Shown here: in pieces, positions 1 to 10,757 of the stretch | Position numbering within the stretch: the stretch's first letter is position 1 | Layout of the letters: the number at the start of each line of letters is the position of its first letter | Assembly (NCBI GenBank): GCA_946965045.2 | Contig: OX337233.1 | Span: forward strand, 2,914,001-2,978,000 | From: Epithemia pelagica | Taxonomy: Eukaryota > Bacillariophyta > Bacillariophyceae > Surirellales > Surirellaceae | Direction: 5' to 3' | Length of the DNA: 64,000 nt | Notes under the pieces: model-generated | The model's input: only the letters and a program-made list of their open reading frames with translations | What the model was told of the DNA's origin: nothing | Databases searched by the model: none | Made by a program: the position numbers and the translations under genes

Positions 1-4
1 TCGC

Positions 5-1114
5 ATGGGACGGTCTCCCAAGAAAGAAACGGAGAAGAAGACGACGACTGTGTCGGATTCGGCTGCTGCGGCGACGAATGACCCACCAGCCTGTGAATCG
101 GACAAGGAGAATGGTAACGACGACGACGACTCGGTCGACAGCTATGATTTCTTGGGAGCGCAGCGACCACAACACTGTGAATGGGACTATGTTCCCGAAG
201 TCATTTTCTCTTCTAGTTGTACGGAGATGCGTCAGAAACTACGGCAACTCGGGGCTTCGTTGTCGTTCATCGACGGCGGTGATGACACGGAGTCGGAGGG
301 ACAAGGAATGGAATTTTCCAACGAGCAAGACTTTTGGAAACGAATGGAACAACCCCTTGTGCACAAAGACGCCAAGGTGGTGAAAACGGCGGAAACCAGC
401 CCGTCCATACAAGCCGAACTGGTAGCCCTTCGACGTGCACAGTCCATGGGACAAACGGTCGGTCCGGATATCACCGTCAAGACCAAAAACAACAACAACA
501 AGACCAAAAGCCAAGCGATGAAGCGTCGACCACGGGCACGGCATTTGCCACCCTTGGTCGTTCGGGGTGACGCCAATTGTGCACGGTTTGCCGAACTGTA
601 TTTGAATTGGTGTGGTCTTTCATCCATGACAGCCGGCAGTGGTCACCGACCCGTCCTCTTGTGTCGACAAAAACTTGGTCCGTTTCTTTATTCCTCGACA
701 AAGCAATTGCGGGTCCAACGATTGGTACGCTCAAAAAATCAGGGACTTGTCGTTAAGGGGTACATTCTGCCATGTGCTCTTCGAGAACTTTTGTGCGCAT
801 TTGTTGGGGTGTCTGGGATCAAATCCGATCATGCCTCGGAGGACATGATGAAAAAGGATGATTCGCCAGAGCCGCTCGTCACGTGTCAGTTTCGCCTTTC
901 CAAGGGCCATGAGACATCGTTACCTACACAGGAAGGTCAAATCGGTGGACCATCCACATGTCTGTTCAATGGTGGGAGTTGGTCTTCTCGAGAGGAACCG
1001 AAAGATGAGCTCTACTGTTCTTTCGGAGATGTGGCCGTGCGAGGCAAAATGACTCTGTCCAGTCCCAGGGTGTTTTCCGTCAAGGTGGAACGGCAAACCG
1101 TGTCAGTGCTTTGA
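5..1114 (+). CDS. DONSON-like replication fork protein (5' end may be cut)
   Basis: The 369-codon frame starts at an ATG 5 bases into the window, so the true start may lie further left. Residues 1-60 are acidic and low in complexity. From about residue 60 the order of blocks follows animal DONSON as I remember it: a WDYVPEVIFSS block, then a LRQLGASLSFI segment and an acidic FWKRM block. At about residues 185-265 comes VVRGDANCARFAELYLNW, then a P-LL and PFLYSS block and a VKGYILPCALRELL block matching the family's I-x-G-x-I-x-PHAL element. DONSON supports origin firing and fork stability in the nucleus. The gene converges on the receptor ending at 1340. No intron is visible. The assignment rests on motif order only, so it is moderate. 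Confidence 0.6.
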   Translation: MGRSPKKETEKKTTTVSDSAAAATNDPPACESDKENGNDDDDSVDSYDFLGAQRPQHCEWDYVPEVIFSSSCTEMRQKLRQLGASLSFIDGGDDTESEGQGMEFSNEQDFWKRMEQPLVHKDAKVVKTAETSPSIQAELVALRRAQSMGQTVGPDITVKTKNNNNKTKSQAMKRRPRARHLPPLVVRGDANCARFAELYLNWCGLSSMTAGSGHRPVLLCRQKLGPFLYSSTKQLRVQRLVRSKNQGLVVKGYILPCALRELLCAFVGVSGIKSDHASEDMMKKDDSPEPLVTCQFRLSKGHETSLPTQEGQIGGPSTCLFNGGSWSSREEPKDELYCSFGDVAVRGKMTLSSPRVFSVKVERQTVSVL

Positions 1115-1339
1115 CGCATACGAATTGTACTATTGAGAAATGCGCTTGTACGACGGTTCTCTGTACCATGCACAGGTGAGTGGTTCCGTTGAAAGCTTCA
1201 CTCTTTTCATACAGCATGTGTTTGATAACGATAATGCTCATCTCGAGATTCTCACATCTATCTTTGTCGTTCCTCGTTAATTTGAAATCTATCGATTTAG
1301 GAGCTCTATTTGTGTCGTTCTGAATCCTCGCACAACAAA

Positions 1340-4156
1340 TTAGTCAAAGCCAGACGATGTAGATGCTTCTTCATGAAGCACTTCGAGAGGTGGCTCATTG
1401 CGCTCCCATTCAGAGTTGGCATTGCTATCCATGGAGCTTTCGCGCAAGGACCAAAGTCGGCCCACCATTCGACCTGGGTCACTGTTGGAGCTTTCTCGTC
1501 GCCCACTCCCCGATGATGTGTCTCGGTTGCTGCCATATCTGGAAGACCACTTGTGCACACTGAGTGGCAAAGGAGCCTCTTTATCGTTTCCGCTCGTCTC
1601 AGAGTATCCTTCTTTCTGGAGCAACTTTGGTGCGAAGTAAATTCCGATTGTCGTTAGAGCGTCAAAACTGAAAATAAGACTCCGGGCAGCTGCTACATCG
1701 GCATGGTTTAGTGAACCATCCAGAACGTATGTAATAGCTCGAAGAATGACGAGGACAAACTGGGAATAGATCATCATTGCCAGCACCTTTGTTTCGTTCA
1801 AATCCTCGCGAACTTTTCGTGTTTGGAACGCCAACACCGAAGCACAAAGCAATAAAAGGGCTTGCCATGAAACACCCAAAAAGTTCCATACTTCTTGGTC
1901 CGAGCCGCAGTAATACGAGCGCTTCACAACGGTTTCACCATTCTCCGATTCGTTCTCGGTCAGTTCAAACTCTTCGTCTTTTCTCGGGGGGTCCATCGTT
2001 GTCCACAGAACAAGGCAAATGAAAACCAAGACGCAAAAGAACAGCACTGCTCCAAAGAGTGATGCCATCGTGAGCTTCACGCGTCGCATTTGTTGAGTTG
2101 CCACCATGAGTCGGTTGATGGCAGCAATTTTGACGATCAACGGAACAAGTTCAAGGGTATAGCCAAAGTTTATAAACCACCCAATGGCAACGCAAATGGT
2201 ATTTGTGGGAGGGAGAGCTGTCATCAGCGACCCAATTGAAACAAGCAATAGGCCGATAAGCAAAAGAAAGAGAAACTCGATCTGAGCGTACCGGATGGCC
2301 GTTTTCTGCCGTTGAATAAAGACGAGGATACTTGTGGAGATAGTCGTAAAAATTGCCAAGCAAGCAAGGGCCAGAGCGACGTAGAAGAAAGGTTGCTTGT
2401 ACACATCGTCATCGTCCACGACCACTCGAAGATGGGTCCTTTGCACGAATGTTTTAAGAATGTCGAGATTGTCCAACACCCATTCACACGTCGCATCCCG
2501 AGGGTCAAGACCGAACTTATCAGTATCCTTCTGAAACCACCTTTCAAAAATCTCTCCTACCTGGAGTTCAGATATGCGGAAGTTCTTAACGGCTTCATAA
2601 GCAGGGCTATGCAGAGCCTCTGGCTTATCGCTGTCGAATGAGATATCGCGAAGAGCAGTGGTAATGAGCTTGATGAGGGAATGAGGCGCCTCTGCACAGG
2701 ATCCTCTGGGATCACCGAATCTCAAGGCAGGATCATCTCCGCATCGATCTTCTGGGTTGATTCGGTTATCTACGCATGTCTGTGTAGGTGGAGGAAATGT
2801 GACACTAAGAAAGTCAGAATCAGTCCCCAGAAACTGCTGATACAACGCCTCAGGTCTCCACCACAGCATGAGAACATCTGAATCTGTGGCGTTGGCGGCG
2901 TTCCAGATTTGTACCATTTCTCCGTAGGAATATCCGTTTGAGCCAGGTTGCTTGCCATTGCTCTTGACGGCAATGCCGAGATGAAGCGCTTGCTGCGCGA
3001 CATCTGCTCAGTCATTGGAAACCGGAATTCATGTGATAAGTTGAGAAGTGTCACGAAAGGTGTAGAAAACAAGCACAGCAGACTTACAACTTTGCCATCC
3101 ACAGGGATAATCGACAATGTGCCCAGTACAGTTTGGGTTTATGTTGCATTGGTTTTCTTCCGTCGCTCTAAAGTAACCAGTGTAGGAGCCTTGTACAAAG
3201 TACATTCCATTCTCATCCTCTGTTCCAGGAGGACGTTGTGCGAATTTGTCGGGAGTTTCGCAGTTATTTTCAGATACAAACTTACAATACTCCTCCCAGG
3301 TGGTGGGTCTTTTAAAGACCTCTGCCACTTTTTCCCTATTTTCTTCGCCTTGAAGCCCGAGATATGACAAAAAGGCGGGGTGTTCTCTAGCAGTCTTGCG
3401 CCGCATGAACCACATTTGTTCTCCCAGCGCACCGAGTCCTCCGGGAGCTTCAATTACCTGTTCGTTCCACAACTTCATGACGGCAGCAGAACGTCCTGAC
3501 CAGACCTCTACAAAAACAAAAGTGGTGAGAAGGATTTTCAGCTGCCGAACGATCGGCTGGATGATACGGCATCATGGACTTTTAAAATGTAAACTCTCAT
3601 GCAACTTACCAGGAATAACGTGAGTGCATGACGTATATTCTTCAGAGTCTTTCAGAGTTCGACAGTCTTTGACTTGATCGGCTCTTCGCATGGCGTCCCA
3701 ATCGTTGGCCCCTCCGTAGTCAAAAGACGAGTTAATATCGTAGAAGTCGACATTCAAATTTGGCCGGCTCGTCTCAATTGTTACCGGAACATCCATAAGT
3801 TCACTGAGAATGATTTGCAAGATCCAGGAAATGAAAAAGACAGCTTCCCAGTTCTGACTTGACACGCGTACTTCGGTGTAGCCCAACTTGGATGGTTGAC
3901 AATAGCCTTTTTCTGCCGACGAGGGCGGGTCTTCCGATGTGCATGTTCTCACTTTATAGTGATCTTTGTTGTAGTTTGCCAAACATCCACCCGCATGATA
4001 GGGATTGGTGCAAAAGCCATTGACACATTCAGAGCCTTTTCGTACGGCGTCTTCGCAGTCAAAAATACTGTAGCATCTGACAAGCGCATGTACGTCATGT
4101 CCTATAGCCGTCCATAATATGCACAGGTACAGCAGGAGCTTCTTGAGAGAGACCAC
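1340..4156 (-). CDS. Class C 7TM receptor with OpuAC/ProX-like ectodomain, copy 1
   Basis: Three exons on the minus strand (4156-3610, 3507-3088, 3003-1340) are joined by GT-AG introns of 102 and 84 nt. Both junctions restore the frame of the paralog at 7574-10377. The product is about 876 aa. A hydrophobic leader ends near residue 25, and a Cys-rich segment follows. The ectodomain has features I associate with glycine-betaine/choline binding proteins: a NWEAVFFISWILQIILSE helix, a VIPEVWSG block, a VLMLWWRPEALYQQ block and a DATCEWVLDNLD block. Seven membrane segments span about residues 525-782, with LVPLIVKIAAINRLM at the TM3 end as in class C receptors. The tail is Ser-rich. The first codon of this frame is GTG and no in-frame ATG precedes the first membrane segment, so the start is unresolved. 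An upstream exon or a lost start is possible. Confidence 0.75.
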
Positions 4157-6004
4157 GGTAGACCAAGTGCGAAATTGAAGGATTGATGATTGACGAAGTT
4201 ATGCAAAAAATGCCGGAAATATGTGGACGCAAGTTCGAAGGCCTAACGCACAATCTCGAACAACTTTCCTACTTTCTCCATCAGATCTGTGACTCGTTTG
4301 ATAAAATCTTCTGATATCTCCTGTAAGAAGTGCAATGGTTGTTTCTGCCTGGGTAAAGACCGAAATCTGATGGGGAGTATCCCCCAGCTAATATTTGTGT
4401 ACTCGAATATCAGTAGAATACTCGTACTCTTATTCTACTTATACTCGTACCCGTACAGTCGTGACGGTATTCGTAAAACTAGGCATAATTAAAATTCTAT
4501 CAATTCGTATAAGAACTGACTGGGAAGAATGATAGGACTTACTTTTTATTCCTCGTAACAATGGTACTTACTACCTACTGGAAGTACTAGCAAGGAGTAC
4601 CTAGAGGAAATCGTTTTTGTCCATTACTGCTTCGTGACAACATCAAATCCCATCTTCCAATTCCAATTTCCAATTGGCCATCAAAAAAATATTATTTCGC
4701 CGGTCATTTTTCTCGTGAAAGAGATCACACAAAAGTGCAGTCATCTGTCAGCATTCAGCAACCAGCAACCAGCTTCAGGCACTCTCTCTAGGGAACTCGA
4801 ATTGTGTTTTATCGTCACCACACGACCACTTTTCTTTGTTGCGTAATGGGAAGCGGGGCAATGTTGTGTTGCCTCTCCCCATTCTTCCAATCTCGAGACT
4901 GTCAGAAATCGAAAAAATGTCCCTTATTTAATTAGTACTCGGAGTTCATCGTCATAATCTGTTGGTACCAACCTACCTACCTAGTCATGTCGGAACTAGG
5001 AGGAGGAGGTCTCTAGAGAATGGCGCCATTGCTCTCGACACAGCAATAGCCAACAATGGATTTCAAAGAATAATCATTCACAGTCTCATGGCGCGGACTC
5101 CAGAGAAACAAACCTGGACGAGAAACAACAAGGGATTGACAAGGAGGGGTGGCATGCAATACGAGACACTTTTTCTGATGAGGCTACATGCCACCGTGAC
5201 CCGTTTCTCTTCCTTGGAAATAGGCTGAAATTTGTGATTGTGTATTAGCAGTGGCATGGATTTTCCTAGAGGTGGAGTGATTCCCATGATGCGATGAATT
5301 TCATTTCAAATCCCCACCAAACCAAACTGTGGTGAACAAGTTACGGGAATCTTCCAGCAGAAAACGGATTGAAGCAATTATTCAGTGTTCGAGTTGAGTG
5401 TTCAGTGTTCAGTGCCTTAGTGTTGAGGGTCTTCGTCGCATGTCAACTGTCCATTGTCTACTCGTACCTTCCTGCATGGAACGAGATGGTGGGTAGGCAA
5501 CCTCTTTTCGAGCCGTTGGAGGTGCCAACCAAGTGCAAGTGTTGAAGATTATTTAACGTTTGCATGCTTGAGATTTCTGATTGGGTAGATCACTGCCATC
5601 AACTATACGACTAAAGAGTACTTGCCCTCCGGTCATCGGTGGCTCCCCTTCGAGAAACCACCGACTTTTATGGCCTTGGCAAAAATAAAAAATAATAATA
5701 CGAGTACGAGTACTCGTAGTTGGACAGAACTTACTGGTTGTGGATTTTTCTCACGAATCCTTTGGGCGTATACGTTAATTTTGATATCCCCCATTTGCAT
5801 GGTTGGTACAATTTCCTTCATACTATTACCATTGCTAACTGCTGAGGATTGAGCTTGACAGTGTTGCTTTTTGGTGAAGAAGCAAGTTTGGCGTAAACCC
5901 AAACAACCAATCTCCAATCTCCAACTGCCCCATGACCATCCATCGGCAAACTTCCCGAACTCCTCCGTGTCTCCTGTATCCAGTTTCCACCCATAACCGA
6001 TAAC
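4157..6004. other. Gene-poor spacer between divergent receptors, left part
   Basis: I see no convincing gene in these 1.8 kb. The region is AT-rich in places. It has short repeats of ACTCGTA/TACGAGTA type (about 4395-4460 and 5698-5722) and pieces of GTACTTACTACCTAC-like sequence near 4560-4610. A 129-codon minus-strand frame (5633-6022) has no recognisable domain and runs into the transposon end, so I leave it out. The last 8 bases (5997-6004, CCGATAAC) are the left target duplication of the transposon that follows. Confidence 0.5.
5997..6004. repeat. Left target-site duplication, CCGATAAC
   Basis: Eight bases immediately left of the transposon are identical to those at 6920-6927 immediately right of it. 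They mark the insertion site. Confidence 0.88.
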
Positions 6005-6919
6005 TAGAGCTGTGTCAAGCAACAGCTTTTTTCTGCTGGAGAACTCAAGCGCTTGAGCGCTTGAGCTAGGACCAAATTCAAGCGCTCAAGCGCTCAAGCG
6101 GCAGCGAACAGGGCTAACACGGGAAACTATGGCAATAGACTCATCGTAGCATCTCTAGTGAAATGGTAACTTGTCATACTACATGATAGCTGATGGAAAA
6201 TCTATTTCGAAGTTACTCTTAAAAAATATTTTTCATTCCGTTGTCTTTGTGCGATCTCGTGGTGTAGCTTCTTCTTGCAAGAATAATGCCTTCTGATTGC
6301 GTGAGCTTAGTTCGTTGCTGGGCACAGACGAAGAGCTCGTAGTGAGAAGTTGTGGAGAGATTCTTGTCTAATGATGAGTCGTTCCTCTTTTCAATTGTTA
6401 GAGTCTAGCTAGCGGAGGTTGTGTAGTAGGCTTGTCAGAGACTTCGTCCATTTTTTCTCACTCCAACATGGTACAAATGCCAATGAACATTTTTCCTGTC
6501 CAAGAATGGGACGCAAACTCCATCAGCAGCATCTTGAGGTATCTTTGTAACACATATTTCCTTGCCTTTGTGGATGGCAATAGTAGGAGGCCTTACGTAT
6601 TCTTTTTCCATGGATGACAATTTATTCTTCTCACTATCATCATTGTCATCTGTTGGGCCCTCTTCAGCCATTTGCTCATAATTTTCATCATCTGGATGGT
6701 ATGATGACTCATTGTGATCATCACCGGATGTCTCAGGCATTGTAGAAAGGCTGCTAGGGGCAGACGAATGATGGTTTGCTGCGTTTTGGCACTTTCCCCT
6801 AGTCTAGGTGCTTGAGCGCTTGAGCTCTCAAGCAACACCCTTTCTGTGCTGGAGCTCCTCAAGCGCTTGAGAAGTCAAGCGCTTGAGCGCTTGAGCGCTT
6901 GACGCTTGACCCAGCTCTA
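6005..6919. mobile_element. Non-autonomous hAT-like DNA transposon (915 bp)
   Basis: The element starts TAGAGCTGTGTCAAGC and ends with the inverse of TAGAGCTGGGTCAAGC, a 16-bp terminal inverted repeat with one mismatch. It is flanked on both sides by the perfect 8-bp direct repeat CCGATAAC (5997-6004 and 6920-6927). An 8-bp target duplication with TAGRG-type ends is typical of the hAT superfamily. Both subterminal regions carry many copies of the palindrome TCAAGCGCTTGA or halves of it (about 6045-6100 and 6808-6910). These resemble the subterminal transposase-binding repeats of hAT elements. No transposase is encoded, so mobility would depend on an enzyme supplied from elsewhere. Confidence 0.88.
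6435..6740 (-). CDS. Small ORF inside the hAT-like transposon, unknown
   Basis: This 101-codon ATG-started frame lies wholly inside the transposon. The first half is acidic (DDENYEQMAEEGPTDDNDD). The second half is more ordered, with PPTIAIHKGKEICVTKIPQD followed by a VCVPFLDRKNVHWHLYHVG segment. It lacks the DDE residues, BED finger and dimerisation block of hAT transposases. It could be a captured host fragment, a relic of the element's own coding region, or chance. I do not recognise the family. Confidence 0.3.
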   Translation of the reverse strand: MPETSGDDHNESSYHPDDENYEQMAEEGPTDDNDDSEKNKLSSMEKEYVRPPTIAIHKGKEICVTKIPQDAADGVCVPFLDRKNVHWHLYHVGVRKNGRSL

Positions 6920-6927
6920 CCGATAAC
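6920..6927. repeat. Right target-site duplication, CCGATAAC
   Basis: This is the right copy of the 8-bp duplication. Removing 6005-6927 would restore an uninterrupted empty site. Confidence 0.88.
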
Positions 6928-7573
6928 CCATGAGAGAATAGAAGTTAAGAAATCGAGTATCGAGTATCGGGCAATGTACGACTACAGAAAGGAAAAGGAG
7001 AAAGGATAGCAATGTATTTAATTGTTTATTGTGGACATCTTTCACGAACCGACAATGTTTCTCTTTGAGGATTTACGCTTGTGCGTCGTCGGTCATAATC
7101 TCTCTTATGGTTCCTTGTTCCTTGGTGTCTTGATAATGACACCAATCACGGAGAATCGTTAGTTAGTGTTGTTTGCATGATGTGTTGGTCGTTGGTCTGC
7201 TGCGTGCTGCGGGAGGTTCCTGCCCTAATGTTTGTTATGTGCAACACATTCGAAGAGGATTATGAATTATGAAAGTGTCTCTCGAGAGCGATTATTGTTC
7301 TTGCGAGCTTGAATGTACCCCTACCAAACCATTAAGCCCTGGGGGATATCCTCCACTGGATTCGCTACACTGCAATTGGAAAGGAATGTCTGTGAGTTGC
7401 GCATTCAGGGCTAATGTCTTCAATGGCAGACATGCGTGCAGATGGGGGAATGCCAAAACCACGGCCACATAACTTTGTTATCCATTCGTGGATTCGTGCA
7501 TGTAGTTTCTCCGGTTTGAGACGGCAAAGATGAGGGCGATTTCCACGCAAAAACAATCAACAGAGCAAACGGG
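6928..7573. other. Spacer upstream of receptor copy 2
   Basis: There is no gene-like frame in these 650 bases. They should contain the promoter and leader of the receptor starting at 7574. I see no TATA-like element close to the start that I would defend. Confidence 0.45.
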
Positions 7574-10377
7574 ATGACAATGAGTGCACGTCGGTTGCTT
7601 TCTCTTCTTGGAATCTTGATTGCACTAGGAGGACAGGTCGTCCAGGCAAGAGTGCGATGTTTCAGTATTTTTGATTGCGAGCACAAGATCCGCAAAGGCT
7701 CTGAATGTGTGGACGGCTTCTGTACCAATCCGTTCCATGTCGGAGGCTGTCTGTCCAATTGGATGGACGACCATTACAAAGTGAGAACGTGCAATTCCGA
7801 TGATCCACCATCGGCCGTCGAATTGGGACATTGTCGTCCCTCAGCACTGGATTACATGGAAGTACGAGTGGCGAGTCAGAATTGGGAATCGGCCTTTTTT
7901 GTGGCCTGGGTATTGCAGATTCTATTGAGTGAGCTCATGGACGTGCCCGTGTCCATTGAAACCGGTGTAGCAGGAAAGAATGTGGACTTTTACGATATCA
8001 ACACCTCCTTTGACTACGGTTCTTCCAATAATTGGGCAGCAGTGAAAACATCCAAAGAAGTCAGAGACTGCAGACTCGTGAGGGGTTCCGAAGAGTATAC
8101 GCCATGCCAACATGTTGTCCCAGGTGCGTTCCGATTGAATTGAAAAAAGTTTTGCTTTCATTGTTGGACGTTTTGTTGAATCTGACCTCGCTTGAATCTC
8201 CTTCTACAGAGACATGGAATGGACACACTGCTAGTCTGAACAAGTTAAAGGACGAACAGGCCATTGAAACTCCTGGTGGACTGGGTGCCTTGGCCGAACA
8301 AATGTGGTTCATGCGCCGCAAGACGGCCATGGAGTATCCAGCCTTTCTTTCCTATCTGGGACTACGAGGGGACAAAAACAGAGCTCGTATTGCCGAGGTG
8401 TTCAAACGACCGACAACCTGGAGTGATTATTGCAAGTATGTTTCCGAGGACAATTGTGAAACTCCCGACAAATATGCACAGCGGGCACCCAGCTTGGAGG
8501 GCGAAGAAAACATGTACCATGTGAGCGACTTTTACACGGGTTATTTCAGGGCGACCGAGAAGAACAACTGCACAGAGTCCCCCGATACCTGTACAGGTCA
8601 CATTGTCGACTATCCCTGCGGTTGGTCATCTTTTATTGTTCAGCAAACACACCACCTTGACATTGCTCTCGAAAGTGATGGACGCCAAAAAGGTTCCAAC
8701 GGGTACACGTATAGTGAAATGGTTCAGATTTGGACGGCCGCCAATGTGACGGATTCGCATGTCATTCTCCTTTGGTGGAAACCAGAGGCCTTGTATCAAC
8801 AGTATTTGGGGACAGACTCTGAGTTTCAAAGTGTGTCCTTGCCTCCACCAACACAAGATTGCGTGGAACATCGCATTGATCCTCAGGATCGCTGTGGCGA
8901 CGATCCGGATCCGGCCTTGAGAATTGGTGACCCGTTGGGAGCTTGTGCAGAAGGACCTCAGTCACTCCTCAAGGTCGTATCGACGGCTCTCTATGAGATC
9001 TCCATCGAGTCGGACAAGCCAGAAGCGCTGCATAGCCCTGCCTACGATGCCATCAAAAACTTTCGTCTCTCCGAGCTTCAGATTGGAAAGATTTTTGAGT
9101 ACTGGTTTCAGAGGAACTTAGATCAGTATGGCTTGGACCCGCGCGAGGCCACGTGTCAGTGGTTTGTTGAGAACCTCGACACTGTCAAGTCTTTTATTCC
9201 GAGATCGCATCCTCGAGTTGTCGTGGCTACGGATGATGTCTACAAGCAACCTGTCTTTTATGCAGCCATTGTCTTTGCGTGCTTGGCCATTTTTGCCACC
9301 TTTGGAGCAAGCGTCGGTATTTTCATACAGAGAGACCAACCCGCCATTCGATATGCCCAAATTGAGTTTCTCTATCTACTGTTGGTTGGTTTGTTGCTTG
9401 TGTCGATTGGTTCGCTTCTGACGGCCTTGCCACCGTCCGATAAACACTGTGTCGCGATTATATGGCTCGTCAACTTTGGCTACACTCTGGAATTGGTACC
9501 ATTGATTGTGAAAATCGCGGCGATTAACCAGTTGATGTTAGCCACGGAACAAATGCGTCGAGTTAAAGTACGAATGGGATCACTCTTTGGGGCTGTGATT
9601 TTCTTTTGTGTTTTCGTCGTCGTATGCTTGGCCGTGTGGACCATCATGGATCCCCCCAGAAAGGACGAAGATCTTGAGCTCACAGACGATAAAACAGAAA
9701 ATGACGAGACCATCATCCGACGCGTGTTCTACTGTAACTCAGAGAATGAGACATGGAATTTCTTGGGAGTTTCGTGGCAGGCAATTTTGTTGTTGTGTGC
9801 TTCCATTTTGGCGTTCCAGACTCGAAAAGTTCGCGAAGATCTGAATGAAACCAAGACTTTGGCAATGATGATTTATTCCCAAACAATTCTCGTGATTCTT
9901 CGTGCAATTACCTATGTGTTGGAGGACTCTTTGGATCATGCAGACGTTTCTGCGGCCAGAAGTATCATTTACAGCATTGATGCGCTCGCAACAATGGCTA
10001 TTTACTTTGTACCAAAGTTCCTTTATAAAGAGATCAATTCAAATGTGAGCAATTGGCAAAGTACAGTTGAAGAACAAGCACCCAGACTCAGCGTGCACAA
10101 GTGGCAATGCCGACAACCCCCTGGTACTCAAGGGCGTACCGTACGGACCACGGGAAGCGGGAAAATGGACGAACTGAGTGACAGTGAAGCACAGTCCTCC
10201 GTGGGGCGTGAGAATATGAGTTCTTTGCGGCATAGTTCAGTTGAATACCGGACCAATGCCGAGTGGGAGTCGTCGGATGTTGACAAGCCGCTAGACGTCG
10301 TTTCCGAGGAAGGTGATTCAGTGGTAGAATTCGTCGACGATGAAGGTGATTCTGGTGCATTTTCCAACAAGGCATGA
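7574..10377 (+). CDS. Class C 7TM receptor with OpuAC/ProX-like ectodomain, copy 2
   Basis: Two exons (7574-8123 and 8210-10377) are separated by an 86-nt GT-AG intron at the same place and phase as intron 1 of the head-to-head paralog at 1340-4156. The product is 905 aa. A clear signal peptide (RRLLSLLGILIALGGQVVQA) is followed by a Cys-rich stretch. Then comes the presumed ligand domain, with SQNWESAFFVAWVLQILLSE, a VVPETWNGH block, VILLWWKPEALYQQY and a DPREATCQWFVENLD block. This block order resembles osmolyte-binding (OpuAC/ProX) proteins. Seven membrane segments cover about residues 528-787, with LVPLIVKIAAINQLM at TM3 and DPPRKDEDLEL in the second extracellular loop. The acidic, Ser-rich tail is about 118 residues. 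The second intron of copy 1 is absent here. Ligand and G-protein coupling are unknown; osmolyte sensing is inference. Confidence 0.85.
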
Positions 10378-10757
10378 GATTCATATTCAGGAGTATTTTG
10401 TATAACTTATACGTAGCTTTAACATCCATTTCTGAATGTCGATAATATAATATGCGAAAATAGCTCTTCCAGAGCAGCCACTGCACAGATCAACCCGTCT
10501 ATTGCAAGCCCTTAGCACTGGGCCGATATGCACGTGGAATACTTGAAATTGTGCGTCATCATTATGACGAAGTTTCGGAATCAAATATCCCATAGTATCC
10601 CAAGGGAAATGGCCCCATGCTATGATGGTGTAATAAACAAAGCTGGCAAGCGAAAAGGCCGAAGGACAATGTTACACCGACGATAGTTTTGCGGCGTCAA
10701 TCCAAACAAAGGACCAGTTCATTGTTCCAGCTGCCATGAAACATGTGTCCCTTCGAG
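10378..10757. other. Convergent 3' spacer
   Basis: These 380 bases lie between the stops of two converging genes. No coding signal is seen. An AT-rich patch at about 10440-10455 may serve 3' processing. Confidence 0.4.

Noticed and set aside
5633-6022. 129-codon minus-strand frame
   Set aside because: No domain, starts inside the transposon end, and has poor composition for a gene.
8032-8209. Apparent frameshift in receptor copy 2 between the first and second reading frames
   Set aside because: A GT-AG intron at 8124-8209 joins the frames exactly, at the same position and phase as in the paralog.
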